This document shows positions 17,892 to 26,347 of a stretch of DNA of 61,717 nt, in pieces. The notes under the pieces were generated by a model, which was not told where the DNA came from, made no database searches, and saw only the letters and a list, made by a program, of their open reading frames with translations. Each line of letters starts with the position of its first letter. Positions within the stretch are counted from its first letter, which is position 1. The translations under genes and the position numbers were made by a program. The stretch covers positions 686-62,402 of the forward strand of contig JAPLRD010000037.1 in the NCBI GenBank assembly GCA_026399375.1, given 5' to 3'. This DNA comes from Pseudomonadota bacterium (GTDB lineage Bacteria; Pseudomonadota; Gammaproteobacteria; Burkholderiales; SG8-39).

Positions 17892-20249
17892 ATGCCATCT
17901 CGCAAGGTAGACAGCAGTTCCGCACAATCCAGCCAGGGCTGGCAATGGATGATGCCCAACATCGCGGTGGGCATGTTCATCCTGGCGATGATTGCGCTGG
18001 TATGGGTGCTGCAAAAGCGCGAATTCGATCAACAGATGGCGACTCTGGCGCGCGACGTGCAGTGGGCCGAGCAGACCCTGCGCCTGAATCTGCAAAGTGA
18101 TCAGGAATTCCTGCAGGAACTTGCGCGCGAGGCGGTCGATGAACAGATGGGCGGCGCCAAATTCCAGGCGCGGGCCATGCAGTATCTGAAGACCAACCCG
18201 CATCTGCCCGCTATCGTCTGGGTCGACGCGGACAAGATCATCCGCTATGCGGCCCCGATCGAGACCGGTTACTGGAACGCCGGTGAAGCGCTCGCGCCCA
18301 GAGAATCGGAACAGGGTTTTTCCGCCGCGCGCAATTCGAGCCAGCCGGTATATGGAAACGCCTATGTGCGCGAGCGCGGCGGACCGACCCTGGAGTTGTT
18401 CGTCCCGATTCACCGCGGCCACAATTTCCTCGGAGCCATGGTCGCGGCCTACCCCGTGTCGGGCATGCTGCGCCACCTGGTGCCTGCGTGGTTTTCGGAA
18501 AAATATCATTTGAGCTTCACCGGCGCCGGCAATCTGCTGCTGGCGGAAAACTCCGCGGCGCATCCGCGCGACGAAAGCCTCAACTACAGCCTCAGCTTCG
18601 ACCCTCCCGGCAACGGCATGCAGCTGCAAGTGACCGCCTATCGTATCGAGACCAGCCTGGCGAAAACCCTGCCCATCCTGCTGATCGTCGGGCTGTCGCT
18701 GCTGGTGGTCTGGAGCCTGTGGTCGTTGCGCAACAATCTGTTGCGGCGCATCCGCGCGGAAGACGCACTGCGAGCGGAATCGAATTTTCGCAAGGCGATG
18801 GAGGAGTCCATGCCCACCGGCATGCGTGCCATCGACATGCGCGGGCGTATCACCTACGTCAATTCGGCCTTCTGTAACATGGTCGGATATACGCAGGAGG
18901 AACTGATAGGCGTCATGGCGCCCTTCCCGTATTGGAGCTCCGAGGACCTGACCGAGCACGAACGCGTTTTGCAACGCTCGCTCGCTGGCGAAGCGCCGCT
19001 CGGCGGCATAGAGTCCCGCTTCCGGCGCAAGAACGGTGAATCCCTCGATGTCCGCATTTACGAGGCGCCCCTGGTCGACGCCGGCGGCCGCCAGGCCGGC
19101 TGGATGGCGTCGATCCACGACATCACCGAGCAGAGGCGTGCCCGCGCGGAACTGGAGGCGTCGCACCAGCGATTCATGACGGTGCTCGATGGTTTGGACG
19201 CGGCGGTGTATGTCGCCGACCTGGAGTCCGACCAGATTCTATTCGCCAACAAGGCGTTCAAGAACATCTACGGCTACGATACCGTGGGGTGCAACTGCTG
19301 GCAGGTGACCAGCGTGTGCCATCCGGACCCGGCACGATTCATGGCAGAAGCAAGAAAGCTGGCGCCGCACCAGACGCCGCAAGAACTGCACGATACCGAA
19401 CTGCAGAACAGCCTCAACGGCCACTGGTACCAATTGCGCGAGCGCGCGATCCAGTGGGTGGACGGCCGCGTGGTGCGCATGGAAATCGCCACCGACATCA
19501 CCGACCGCATGAACATGGAGGAACTGAACAACCAGCAGTCGGAGCGGCTGCAGCAGACCTCGCGCCTGATCACCATGGGGGAAATGGCCTCCAGCCTGGC
19601 GCATGAGCTGAACCAGCCTCTCGCCGCGATCGCCAACTACAACATGGGCTGCGTCAACCGCCTGCAGGCGAATGACTACCGTCCCGAAGAGCTGCTGGCC
19701 GCGATGCAAAAAGCAAGCGCGCAGGCGGAGCGCGCCGGAAAAATAATCCGCCGCGTACGCGATTTCGTCAAGAAAAGCGAGCCCAACCGAGGGGCGGTGC
19801 AAATCGACGAAGTCATCGAAGAAATCATCGGTTTCGCCGAGATAGAAGCGCGCAAGGCGGGTGTGCGCATCAGCGTAGTCGTTCCCGCCGATCTTCCGCC
19901 CGCCTACGCCGACAAGATCATGATCGAGCAAGTGGTGCTCAATCTGGTGAAGAACGGCATCGAGGCGATGCACGCTACTCCGCGCGCCGAGCGCGAACTC
20001 GCCATCAGCGCGCGCGCCAACGGCAAGGATTTCATCGAGGTCAAGGTGGCCGACCGCGGCCACGTGGTGCTGGTCGAGCAGACGGAAAAGCTGTTCGCGC
20101 CTTTCTACACCACCAAGCCCGAAGGCATGGGCATGGGCCTCAACATCTGCCGTTCGATCATCGAGTTCCACCACGGGCGCCTGTGGGCGGTCGCCAACCC
20201 GGGCGGCGGCAGCGTGTTCAGCTTCACCCTTCCGGTAAATCCGCGATGA
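17892..20249 (+). CDS. Membrane PAS sensor histidine kinase
   Basis: The 785-residue kinase has a TM helix at about 22-42, an extracytoplasmic sensor region to about 255, and a second TM at about 258-277. Two PAS-type domains follow (about 300-420 and 425-540), then HisKA with SLAHELNQPLAAI (phospho-His near 574) and an HATPase domain. The G1 box reads VADRGHVV where DxGxG is usual, while the G2 box GMGMGLNI is good. The stop overlaps the start of the FixJ-type regulator by four bases. The signal is unknown; the layout resembles FixL/TtrS-like systems. Confidence 0.93.
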   Translation: MPSRKVDSSSAQSSQGWQWMMPNIAVGMFILAMIALVWVLQKREFDQQMATLARDVQWAEQTLRLNLQSDQEFLQELAREAVDEQMGGAKFQARAMQYLKTNPHLPAIVWVDADKIIRYAAPIETGYWNAGEALAPRESEQGFSAARNSSQPVYGNAYVRERGGPTLELFVPIHRGHNFLGAMVAAYPVSGMLRHLVPAWFSEKYHLSFTGAGNLLLAENSAAHPRDESLNYSLSFDPPGNGMQLQVTAYRIETSLAKTLPILLIVGLSLLVVWSLWSLRNNLLRRIRAEDALRAESNFRKAMEESMPTGMRAIDMRGRITYVNSAFCNMVGYTQEELIGVMAPFPYWSSEDLTEHERVLQRSLAGEAPLGGIESRFRRKNGESLDVRIYEAPLVDAGGRQAGWMASIHDITEQRRARAELEASHQRFMTVLDGLDAAVYVADLESDQILFANKAFKNIYGYDTVGCNCWQVTSVCHPDPARFMAEARKLAPHQTPQELHDTELQNSLNGHWYQLRERAIQWVDGRVVRMEIATDITDRMNMEELNNQQSERLQQTSRLITMGEMASSLAHELNQPLAAIANYNMGCVNRLQANDYRPEELLAAMQKASAQAERAGKIIRRVRDFVKKSEPNRGAVQIDEVIEEIIGFAEIEARKAGVRISVVVPADLPPAYADKIMIEQVVLNLVKNGIEAMHATPRAERELAISARANGKDFIEVKVADRGHVVLVEQTEKLFAPFYTTKPEGMGMGLNICRSIIEFHHGRLWAVANPGGGSVFSFTLPVNPR

Positions 20250-20851
20250 CCGAACCCAGGGTACACATCGTCGATGACGACGAGGCGATGCGGGATTCAC
20301 TCAAGTGGCTGCTCGAATCGCGCGGGTTGGAGGTCGAACTGTACGCATCGGCGGAAGAATTTCTCAGGGCGTTCAATGATGGGTTTTGCGGCTGCCTGGT
20401 ACTGGACGTGCGCATGCCCGGAATGAGCGGTCCGGACCTGCACGAACTCTTGCAGGCGCGCGCTTCCACCCTGCCCGTGGTATTCATCACTGGCCACGGC
20501 GATGTGCCGATGGCAGTGTCGGCGTTGAAGAAGGGTGCGGCCGATTTCATCGAAAAGCCGTTCAACGACCAGGACATGGTCGGGCTGATCGAATCGTGCA
20601 TGAAGCAGGACCGCACCGCCGCGGCAAAACGCGCGGAAAGCGCGTCGGTGGCGCAGCGCCGCGACAGCCTGACCCAGCGCGAGCAGGAAGTGCTGGCCCT
20701 GGTCGTCGCCGGCAAGCTGAACAAGCAGATTGCAGACGAGCTCGGCATCAGCATCAAGACGGTGGAAGTGCACCGCTCGCGCGTGATGCAGAAAATGGGG
20801 GCCAATTCGGTCGCGGAGCTGGTGCAGCTCACGCTGAAGAATCAGGGATAG
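20246..20851 (+). CDS. FixJ/NarL-type response regulator
   Basis: The 201-residue protein has an N-terminal receiver (VHIVDDDEAMRDSL, phospho-Asp in LVLDVRMPGMSG, Lys in IEKPF) and a C-terminal LuxR-type helix-turn-helix (LTQREQEVLALVVAGKLNKQ ... KTVEVHRSRVMQKM). It is the cognate partner of the upstream PAS kinase, because the ATGA overlap implies coupled translation. Targets are unknown; oligopeptidase A follows 61 bases downstream and could be co-transcribed. Confidence 0.95.
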   Translation: MTEPRVHIVDDDEAMRDSLKWLLESRGLEVELYASAEEFLRAFNDGFCGCLVLDVRMPGMSGPDLHELLQARASTLPVVFITGHGDVPMAVSALKKGAADFIEKPFNDQDMVGLIESCMKQDRTAAAKRAESASVAQRRDSLTQREQEVLALVVAGKLNKQIADELGISIKTVEVHRSRVMQKMGANSVAELVQLTLKNQG

Positions 20852-20912
20852 ATGATACGCTCCGGGTTCGCGCAATCCCCTAACCACCCGGACCACCAAA
20901 GAAAACACGAAC

Positions 20913-22952
20913 ATGACCGACCCGAATCCACTGCTGGATTTCAGCGACCTGCCGCACTTTGCTGCGATCAAGCCCGAACACATCACACACGCGGTCGATC
21001 AATTGCTCGCCGAAAACCGCGCGCGAATCGAGACGCTGACGCAGCCCGGATCACCCGCGACCTGGGCCGGCTTCGTCGCGCCCCTGGAAGATGCAAACGA
21101 ACGGCTGGCACGCGCATGGGGGGCGGTCGGTCATTTGCACGGCGTCCTCGACTCGCCCGAATTGCGTTCGGCCTACAACGCCAACCAGCCGAAGGTCGTG
21201 CAGTACTACACCGAACTGGGCCAGAACCTGATCCTGTTCGAAAAATACAAGGCGCTCAAGGCCTCGCCGGAATACGCCGCGCTCAGCGCCGCGCAACGCA
21301 AGATCGTCGACAACGAGATTCGGGATTTCCGTCTCTCAGGCGCCGAATTGACGGCGGAAGAAAAGCAGCGCTTTGCCGCCATCTCGGAGGAACTCGCGCG
21401 CCTTTCCACCAAATTTTCCGAGAACCTGCTCGACGCGACCAACGCTTTTTCGCTGCAGGTCGAGGACCGCAGCAAACTCGAAGGCGTTCCCGAAGACGTG
21501 ATCGAGGCGGCGAGCGCGGCCGCCGAGAAAGACGGCAGGCCCGGTTGGAGATTCAGCCTGCAGGCCCCGGCCTACGTGCCCTTCATGCAATACGCCGCCG
21601 CGCGCGAACTGCGCGAGCAGATGTACCGCGCCTACGTCACTCGGGCGAGCGAGTTCGGTAATGCAGAGCTCGACAATACGCCGTTGATTTCCCGGATTCT
21701 CAAGCTGCATCACGAAGCGGCGCAGCTGCTCGGTTACGCCAACCACGCCGAAGTTTCGCTGGTTCCGAAAATGGCGCAGACCCCGCGGCAGGTGCTCGAT
21801 TTCCTCGACGACCTCGCCGTCAAGGCCCTGCCTTTCGCGAAAAAGGACTATGCCGAACTGGCTGAATTCGCGGCGGCTGAACTGGACCTGCCCCGGCTCG
21901 AGGCCTGGGACCTCGCGTACGCCTCGGAAAAACTGCGAGTCGCGCGCTACGCCTTCTCGGACCAGGAAGTGAAGCAGTATTTTCCGGAAGCGAAGGTGAT
22001 GCAGGGTATGTTCAGGGTGGTCGAGACGATATTCGGCGTGCGCATCGAATCCGACCACGCCGAGACCTGGGATCCGGCGGTGCGTTTCTTCCGCATTTTG
22101 GATTCGCAGGGAACCCTGATCGGGCGGTTCTATCTCGATCCCTACGCGCGCGACACCAAGCGCGGCGGTGCATGGATGGATGAAGCCATCAGCCGCCGCC
22201 GGCTGGGCGGGGATGTGCAGACACCGGTGGCCTACCTGGTGTGCAATTTTTCTGCGCCGCTCGGAGGCAAACCGGCCTTGTTCACCCACGACGAAGTGCT
22301 GACGCTGTTCCACGAATTCGGGCACGGCCTGCACCACCTGCTTACCCGCGTCGATCATTTGGGCGTATCCGGCATACACGGGGTCGAGTGGGACGCGGTC
22401 GAACTGCCGAGCCAGTTCATGGAGAATTTCTGCTGGGAATGGGACGTGCTCGCGCATATGACCGCGCAGGTGGACAGCGGCGAACCGTTGCCGCGCGCGC
22501 TGTACGACAAGATGCTCGCTGCCAGGAACTTCCAGAGCGGCATGCAGATGATGCGCCAACTGGAGTTTTCGCTGTTCGACATGCATCTGCATTTCGACTT
22601 CGACGTCAACGGCAGCAAGAACCCGCTGCAGCTACTGGACGAAATCCGCAGCCGCGTCGCCGTCGCCATTCCCCCCGCCTACAACCGCTTCCCGAACAAT
22701 TTTTCGCACATTTTCGCCGGCGGTTACGGCGCCGGATATTACAGCTACAAGTGGGCCGAGGTGCTGTCGGCGGACGCCTACGGACTGTTCGAGGAAAACG
22801 GCGTTCTAGACCGCCGTAGCGGGGAACGCTTTCGCGACGAGATCCTAGCGGTGGGCGGTAGCCGGCCCGCGCTCGATTCGTTCAAGGCGTTTCGCGGCCG
22901 CGAACCCACGGTAGATGCCCTGCTGCGGCACAGCGGTATGGTTGCCGCTTGA
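20913..22952 (+). CDS. prlC: Oligopeptidase A (M3 metallopeptidase)
   Basis: Cytoplasmic zinc peptidase that degrades short peptides, including cleaved signal peptides. The 679-residue length matches PrlC/OpdA. The HExxH zinc site lies in FHEFGHGLHHLL (near residue 470), with the downstream Glu ligand in GIHGVEWDAVELPSQFMEN. No signal peptide. The gene is followed by a GC-rich hairpin (22969-22988) without a T-tract. Confidence 0.96.
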   Translation: MTDPNPLLDFSDLPHFAAIKPEHITHAVDQLLAENRARIETLTQPGSPATWAGFVAPLEDANERLARAWGAVGHLHGVLDSPELRSAYNANQPKVVQYYTELGQNLILFEKYKALKASPEYAALSAAQRKIVDNEIRDFRLSGAELTAEEKQRFAAISEELARLSTKFSENLLDATNAFSLQVEDRSKLEGVPEDVIEAASAAAEKDGRPGWRFSLQAPAYVPFMQYAAARELREQMYRAYVTRASEFGNAELDNTPLISRILKLHHEAAQLLGYANHAEVSLVPKMAQTPRQVLDFLDDLAVKALPFAKKDYAELAEFAAAELDLPRLEAWDLAYASEKLRVARYAFSDQEVKQYFPEAKVMQGMFRVVETIFGVRIESDHAETWDPAVRFFRILDSQGTLIGRFYLDPYARDTKRGGAWMDEAISRRRLGGDVQTPVAYLVCNFSAPLGGKPALFTHDEVLTLFHEFGHGLHHLLTRVDHLGVSGIHGVEWDAVELPSQFMENFCWEWDVLAHMTAQVDSGEPLPRALYDKMLAARNFQSGMQMMRQLEFSLFDMHLHFDFDVNGSKNPLQLLDEIRSRVAVAIPPAYNRFPNNFSHIFAGGYGAGYYSYKWAEVLSADAYGLFEENGVLDRRSGERFRDEILAVGGSRPALDSFKAFRGREPTVDALLRHSGMVAA

Positions 22953-23418
22953 GAGCCTAGGAATTGATGGGGGAGCCATGTTCCCCCCGTGCTTCCCTGA
23001 TTCAAAGACCGCATCGGCAGTTCTGAAATTTCCGCCCTGTTCTGTTACGGACTCCAACACAGGCGCATAGTCATACCCTTGCTCGCCCTGGTGATCTAAA
23101 CCGGGGTTGGCCCCGCGCTCGCGGGCCTACCGTTCCGATTCTCGCGCATGTGCCGTGGCGCGCGCACCCGCCACCTTCTCGCCGGGCAAGCTGTATCTTG
23201 GTTATTCGTATCCCCGCTCGGGTGTATAAACTAAATACTCTCCGGCTATTTACGCTATCTAATTGAAAATAACCCATTAAATTCTTCCGTTGCACAGCCG
23301 GTGCATAGAAAAAATATACTTCAGCATGCGCGTCCAGGGGCGTGATGCTACGCGGCGATAGGCACTTTAGTAATCTAACTCATTGATTGTCAGATATATA
23401 AAAGACTTCTTTCCATGG
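22953..23418. other. Long intergenic region upstream of the redox-signalling cluster
   Basis: About 470 bases without a supported gene. It begins with a hairpin GGGGGA/TCCCCC at 22969-22988, possibly the end of prlC transcription. From about 23200 it becomes notably AT-rich. It holds the perfect dyad TGCACAGCCGGTGCA at 23291-23305, about 150 bp before the predicted start of transcription of the next gene, which is a usual distance for a sigma-54 activator site. Confidence 0.6.
23291..23305 (+). promoter_or_regulatory. Candidate enhancer (upstream activator site)
   Basis: Perfect inverted repeat TGCAC-N5-GTGCA centred at 23298. It resembles an NtrC box but has a spacer two bases shorter (N5 instead of N7). 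Its position near -148 relative to the predicted sigma-54 start suits an enhancer for an NtrC-family activator, such as the regulator encoded at 33244-34671. Confidence 0.45.
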
Positions 23419-23435
23419 CTGGCACGGACGTTGCG
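23419..23435 (+). promoter_or_regulatory. Sigma-54 promoter of the redox-signalling cluster
   Basis: CTGGCACGGACGTTGCG matches the sigma-54 consensus TGGCACG-N4-TTGC, with GG at 23421-23422 and GC at 23433-23434, exactly 12 bp apart. The predicted start of transcription is near 23446. The longest open frame of the next gene begins at 23415, inside this promoter, so the real start codon must lie downstream. Confidence 0.82.
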
Positions 23436-23471
23436 TTAGCGAAGGTGACGGAAACATCCGAGGAAATGAAA

Positions 23472-23933
23472 ATGGACGAGAAAACAAAGATTCTGGTAGT
23501 CGACGACGAAGAAGTCGTGCGGCTCAGCCATATCCGGACGCTGGCCAGCATTCACTGCAACGTAGAGGTGGTTCGCGACGGAAACGAGGCTCTGCGTGTG
23601 ATGGCGCTGCGGCCGGCCGACGTAGTGCTTCTTGATCTGCGCATGCCCGGCATGGACGGCATGACAGTGCTGAAGACGATCAAGCAGAAATGGCCGGAAA
23701 CCGAGGTGGTCATTATTACCGGCTATCCGACCGTTGAGACGGCGAAAGAAGCGGTCCGCCTGGGAGCCTTCGATTATCTGGCCAAGCCGGTAGGTCCGGA
23801 CGATGTGATCAACGTCGCGAACGGTGCCATGACACAGAAGAAATGGTCCCTGCATCGGGACCGTACTGAATTGGACAAAGGAATCGCCCCACAAAACGAT
23901 TCCGCAATGGAAACAAGCAATTTCACATATTGA
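23472..23933 (+). CDS. Single-domain response regulator (CheY-like)
   Basis: The 153-residue protein is essentially one receiver domain (ILVVDDEEVVR; phospho-Asp in VVLLDLRMPGMDG; Thr in VVIITGY; Lys in YLAKPVG) with a 35-residue tail and no output domain. The ATG at 23472 is chosen because GAGGA sits 7 bases upstream and earlier in-frame ATGs lie inside the sigma-54 promoter or too close to the RBS. It probably shuttles phosphate between kinases and other receivers of the cluster. Confidence 0.9.
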   Translation: MDEKTKILVVDDEEVVRLSHIRTLASIHCNVEVVRDGNEALRVMALRPADVVLLDLRMPGMDGMTVLKTIKQKWPETEVVIITGYPTVETAKEAVRLGAFDYLAKPVGPDDVINVANGAMTQKKWSLHRDRTELDKGIAPQNDSAMETSNFTY

Positions 23934-23948
23934 AACAAGGAGAATGAC

Positions 23949-24740
23949 ATGAGCGCATTACGCAAAGTTCTGGTAGTTGACGACGATCCGGTGGTTGCCA
24001 AGAGTTTCGACCGGGTTCTTTCCGGAAAAGGCTACGCGGTGATCACCGCCAGTTCCGGGCAGGAGGCACTGAACAAACTGGAAACCGAGGACTACGACGT
24101 CGTTTTCACAGACATCAAAATGCCTGGAATGAGCGGCCTGGAGATGACCGAGCAGGTCAAGCAAAAGCGCCCCTGGCTGCCCGTAGTGATTGTCACCGGC
24201 TATGGCTCGCCGGACAACGAGGCCCGCGCCGAAGCGGCGGGCGTATCCGGATTCCTGCGCAAACCGGTTTCACCCGAAATGCTGGAAGGCAGTGCGGAAA
24301 AGGCGTTCGTAGAAAAAGACGCGACGGTGGTAAGCGCCGAAGCGGAAGCGCGGATGGCGTGGCCAGAGACCACGATTGAGCAGAAAGCGCCAAACGGTGC
24401 GGTGCGTTTCATCAAGAACGTAGCATTGTTCCTGGCGGCACCCTTTGTCGGTCTGGTCTACATTCTTACCTTCCCCATCGTCGGGCTGGGCATGCTCGCC
24501 TGGACGGCGATCCAGGCGCAGCAGAAGAAAGACCAGGAGGCCGCAAAACTTGCGCCGGTGGCACCGGCCAAGCCTAGCGTCCTCAAGACCGTCGCGCTGG
24601 TCATAGGCGCACCCTTGATCGGACTTGCCTTCGTCGTCGCCGGGCCGATACTGGGACTGGGACTGCTGCTCTGGTTCGGCTTTCATGCCTGGACAAAACT
24701 CGGCGCAAAGGCCATTGCCAACAAGTCGGAATTGGGCTGA
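23949..24740 (+). CDS. Receiver domain fused to duplicated membrane hairpins
   Basis: The 263-residue protein has an N-terminal receiver (1-120; VLVVDDDPVVAKSF, phospho-Asp 55 in FTDIKMPGMSG, Lys in LRKPV). A variable linker follows, then two copies of a hydrophobic unit at about 153-192 and 210-250. The copies share the pattern VALxxxAPxxGLxxxxxxPxxGLGxL. Each copy could form a TM hairpin, which would tether the receiver to the inner membrane. I know no established function for the C-terminal region. It is 15 bases after the CheY-like gene, with a good AAGGAG site, so the two are co-transcribed. Confidence 0.88.
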   Translation: MSALRKVLVVDDDPVVAKSFDRVLSGKGYAVITASSGQEALNKLETEDYDVVFTDIKMPGMSGLEMTEQVKQKRPWLPVVIVTGYGSPDNEARAEAAGVSGFLRKPVSPEMLEGSAEKAFVEKDATVVSAEAEARMAWPETTIEQKAPNGAVRFIKNVALFLAAPFVGLVYILTFPIVGLGMLAWTAIQAQQKKDQEAAKLAPVAPAKPSVLKTVALVIGAPLIGLAFVVAGPILGLGLLLWFGFHAWTKLGAKAIANKSELG

Positions 24741-24769
24741 AGCAAGATAACGCGACATTACGCTGAAGC

Positions 24770-24802
24770 ATGCATCGGGGGGCTCATTGCCCCCCGATGC
24801 AT
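24770..24802 (+). terminator. Strong hairpin after the two receiver genes
   Basis: Perfect 13-bp inverted repeat (24770-24782 with 24790-24802, arm ATGCATCGGGGGG) with a 7-base loop. It lies 30 bases after the receiver-hairpin gene. The following bases are TTCTC, a weak T-tract, so it may end or stabilise the transcript. Confidence 0.55.
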
Positions 24803-24863
24803 TTCTCAGGAGAGGCGTCTCACGCAGGGCCGCAGCGGCAAGTACCGATTCCCAAGACTCTTT

Positions 24864-24881
24864 GCTTGACAATTGTCAAGC
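24864..24881. promoter_or_regulatory. 18-bp perfect palindrome, candidate operator
   Basis: GCTTGACAATTGTCAAGC reads the same on both strands. The size and symmetry fit the site of a dimeric helix-turn-helix repressor; the core TTGACAATTGTCAA resembles MarR-type sites. It lies about 240 bp before the next gene. No one-component regulator is encoded nearby, so the binding protein is unknown. Confidence 0.4.
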
Positions 24882-25117
24882 CTACCCGCACCGCGACTGC
24901 ATACCATAGTCATCAACTGTTCCACGTGCATAAAGAGCGAAGGTTTGAAAGGCGAGACCCCGGAAAAAAGCAGCAAGAGCGCAGTCCGCGCTGTCGGGAT
25001 GTACGCGCACACGCCGCCTCTCCAGTCGCGCCTGCACCCCGGCTCACCAATACAACTTCCTGACCCCCATTCGATCTTACAGTTCATTAGAAGCCAGGTA
25101 TTTTACGGAGGCATCAA

Positions 25118-26272
25118 ATGGTTTTCCTAATTGTCGTCGTCACCGTCATCGTCTTCATCATCGTGGATTTTGCGCTGCGCATCTATTTCCAGAAGCGGCA
25201 GGAATCAAAACTGCGAAAAGAACGGGAAGCTGCCCTCGACGTCGGATTGAAACTGGATTATTCCGAAGAAGCGAAAAGCCTGAAAAGGGTGGAAGTAAAA
25301 GAACCCAGGGCAAGAATACTGGCTGTCGACGACGAAGCGATCATCTTGGACAGTTTCAGGAAGATCCTTGTAGTTGCCGGTTACAGCATCGATACCGTAG
25401 AAAAGGGAAAGGAAGCCCTCGGGCTCATTTTGAAAAACGACTACGATTTCGTATTCACCGACCTGAAGATGCCGGAGATGGACGGATTGGAAGTCACCAA
25501 GGCGGTAAAGCACCTGCGCCCAGACATCGACGTCATCGTGATAACCGGCTACGCATCCATCGACACCGCCGTCGAAACAATGAAGTTCGGTGCGATGGAC
25601 TACGTGCAGAAGCCTTTTACCGAAGACGAGTTGATCACCTTCTTCAACAAATGCGTCATCAAGCGCGCGGACAGGATCGAACGTCAGATGAAGCCGACGG
25701 TTCGTCTGATTACGCCCTCAAGCAAGGAATCCGGGTCACAGCACGAATTCAACGTCCCGGCGGGGATCTTCATATCCCAAAACCATACATGGGTGAACGT
25801 GGAAATGAATGGCACCGCCCGAGTCGGAATTGACGACTTTGCCAGGAAGATCATCGGCAAGATCGACAGAGTGGAAATGCCCAAGCTCAATGCGGAAATC
25901 AAGAAGGGCGACTTGCTGCTCTCGATCAAGCATGGCACGCAGTCCGTAGATCTTTCGTCCCCTGTCAGCGGAAAAATCACCCTGCTCAATACGGAGCACC
26001 TCGAGCATCCGGACTGGATTGCATCGAAACCCTTCGAACTGAGCTGGATGTGTTGCATAGAGCCTTCGAACCTTTCTGAAGAACTGCACTCTCTGAAGAT
26101 CGGTGTGGATTCCATCAACTGGTACAAGGCGGAAATCGAGAAATACGACGAAATCGTCAAGGGGGTAGAGAAGGATCGCGCGCAAACCGGCAAGGGAAAC
26201 GATCAGTCAGCCGCACAAAACGCAGATGACAGACTCCTGACAGAGTTCGTAAGAACCTTTCTCCAAAAATAG
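25118..26272 (+). CDS. Membrane-anchored receiver fused to a GcvH-like domain
   Basis: The 384-residue protein starts with one TM helix (2-22) and a charged linker. A receiver follows at about 65-185 (ILAVDDEAIILDSF, phospho-Asp 115 in FTDLKMPEMDG, Lys in VQKPF). The domain at about 215-335 resembles glycine cleavage H protein (HTWVNVEMNGTARVGIDDFA ... SSPVSGKI). By hand alignment the lipoyl-lysine position is Thr, so the domain is probably not lipoylated. The C-terminal 45 residues are charged. The function of GcvH-like domains on receivers is not known to me; a scaffold or sensor role is possible. Confidence 0.87.
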   Translation: MVFLIVVVTVIVFIIVDFALRIYFQKRQESKLRKEREAALDVGLKLDYSEEAKSLKRVEVKEPRARILAVDDEAIILDSFRKILVVAGYSIDTVEKGKEALGLILKNDYDFVFTDLKMPEMDGLEVTKAVKHLRPDIDVIVITGYASIDTAVETMKFGAMDYVQKPFTEDELITFFNKCVIKRADRIERQMKPTVRLITPSSKESGSQHEFNVPAGIFISQNHTWVNVEMNGTARVGIDDFARKIIGKIDRVEMPKLNAEIKKGDLLLSIKHGTQSVDLSSPVSGKITLLNTEHLEHPDWIASKPFELSWMCCIEPSNLSEELHSLKIGVDSINWYKAEIEKYDEIVKGVEKDRAQTGKGNDQSAAQNADDRLLTEFVRTFLQK

Positions 26273-26347
26273 CCCAGGGCCTGAAATAGCCGATAGCTTA
26301 AGGGCGGCCATGCGGTCATTACGTCAGGCATTCAATATGAGGCAGTC

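Larger units (their letters stand above)
24741..25117. other. Intergenic region with hairpin and 18-bp palindrome
   Basis: 377 bases with no supported gene. It holds two symmetrical elements, listed separately: a 13-bp stem hairpin at 24770-24802 and a perfect 18-bp palindrome at 24864-24881. These suggest that the first two receiver genes end a transcript and that the next gene has its own regulated promoter. No sigma-54 consensus was found here. Confidence 0.5.

Noticed and set aside
14733-19166. A 1477-codon minus-strand open frame extending aceE far upstream
   Set aside because: The first 577 codons run antisense to the PAS kinase gene and through the small-RNA terminator. The aceE ribosome site and family start are at 17435.
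23415-23471. An earlier ATG start for the first receiver gene
   Set aside because: The ATG at 23415 lies within the sigma-54 promoter and upstream of the predicted transcript start; 23472 has a well-placed RBS.
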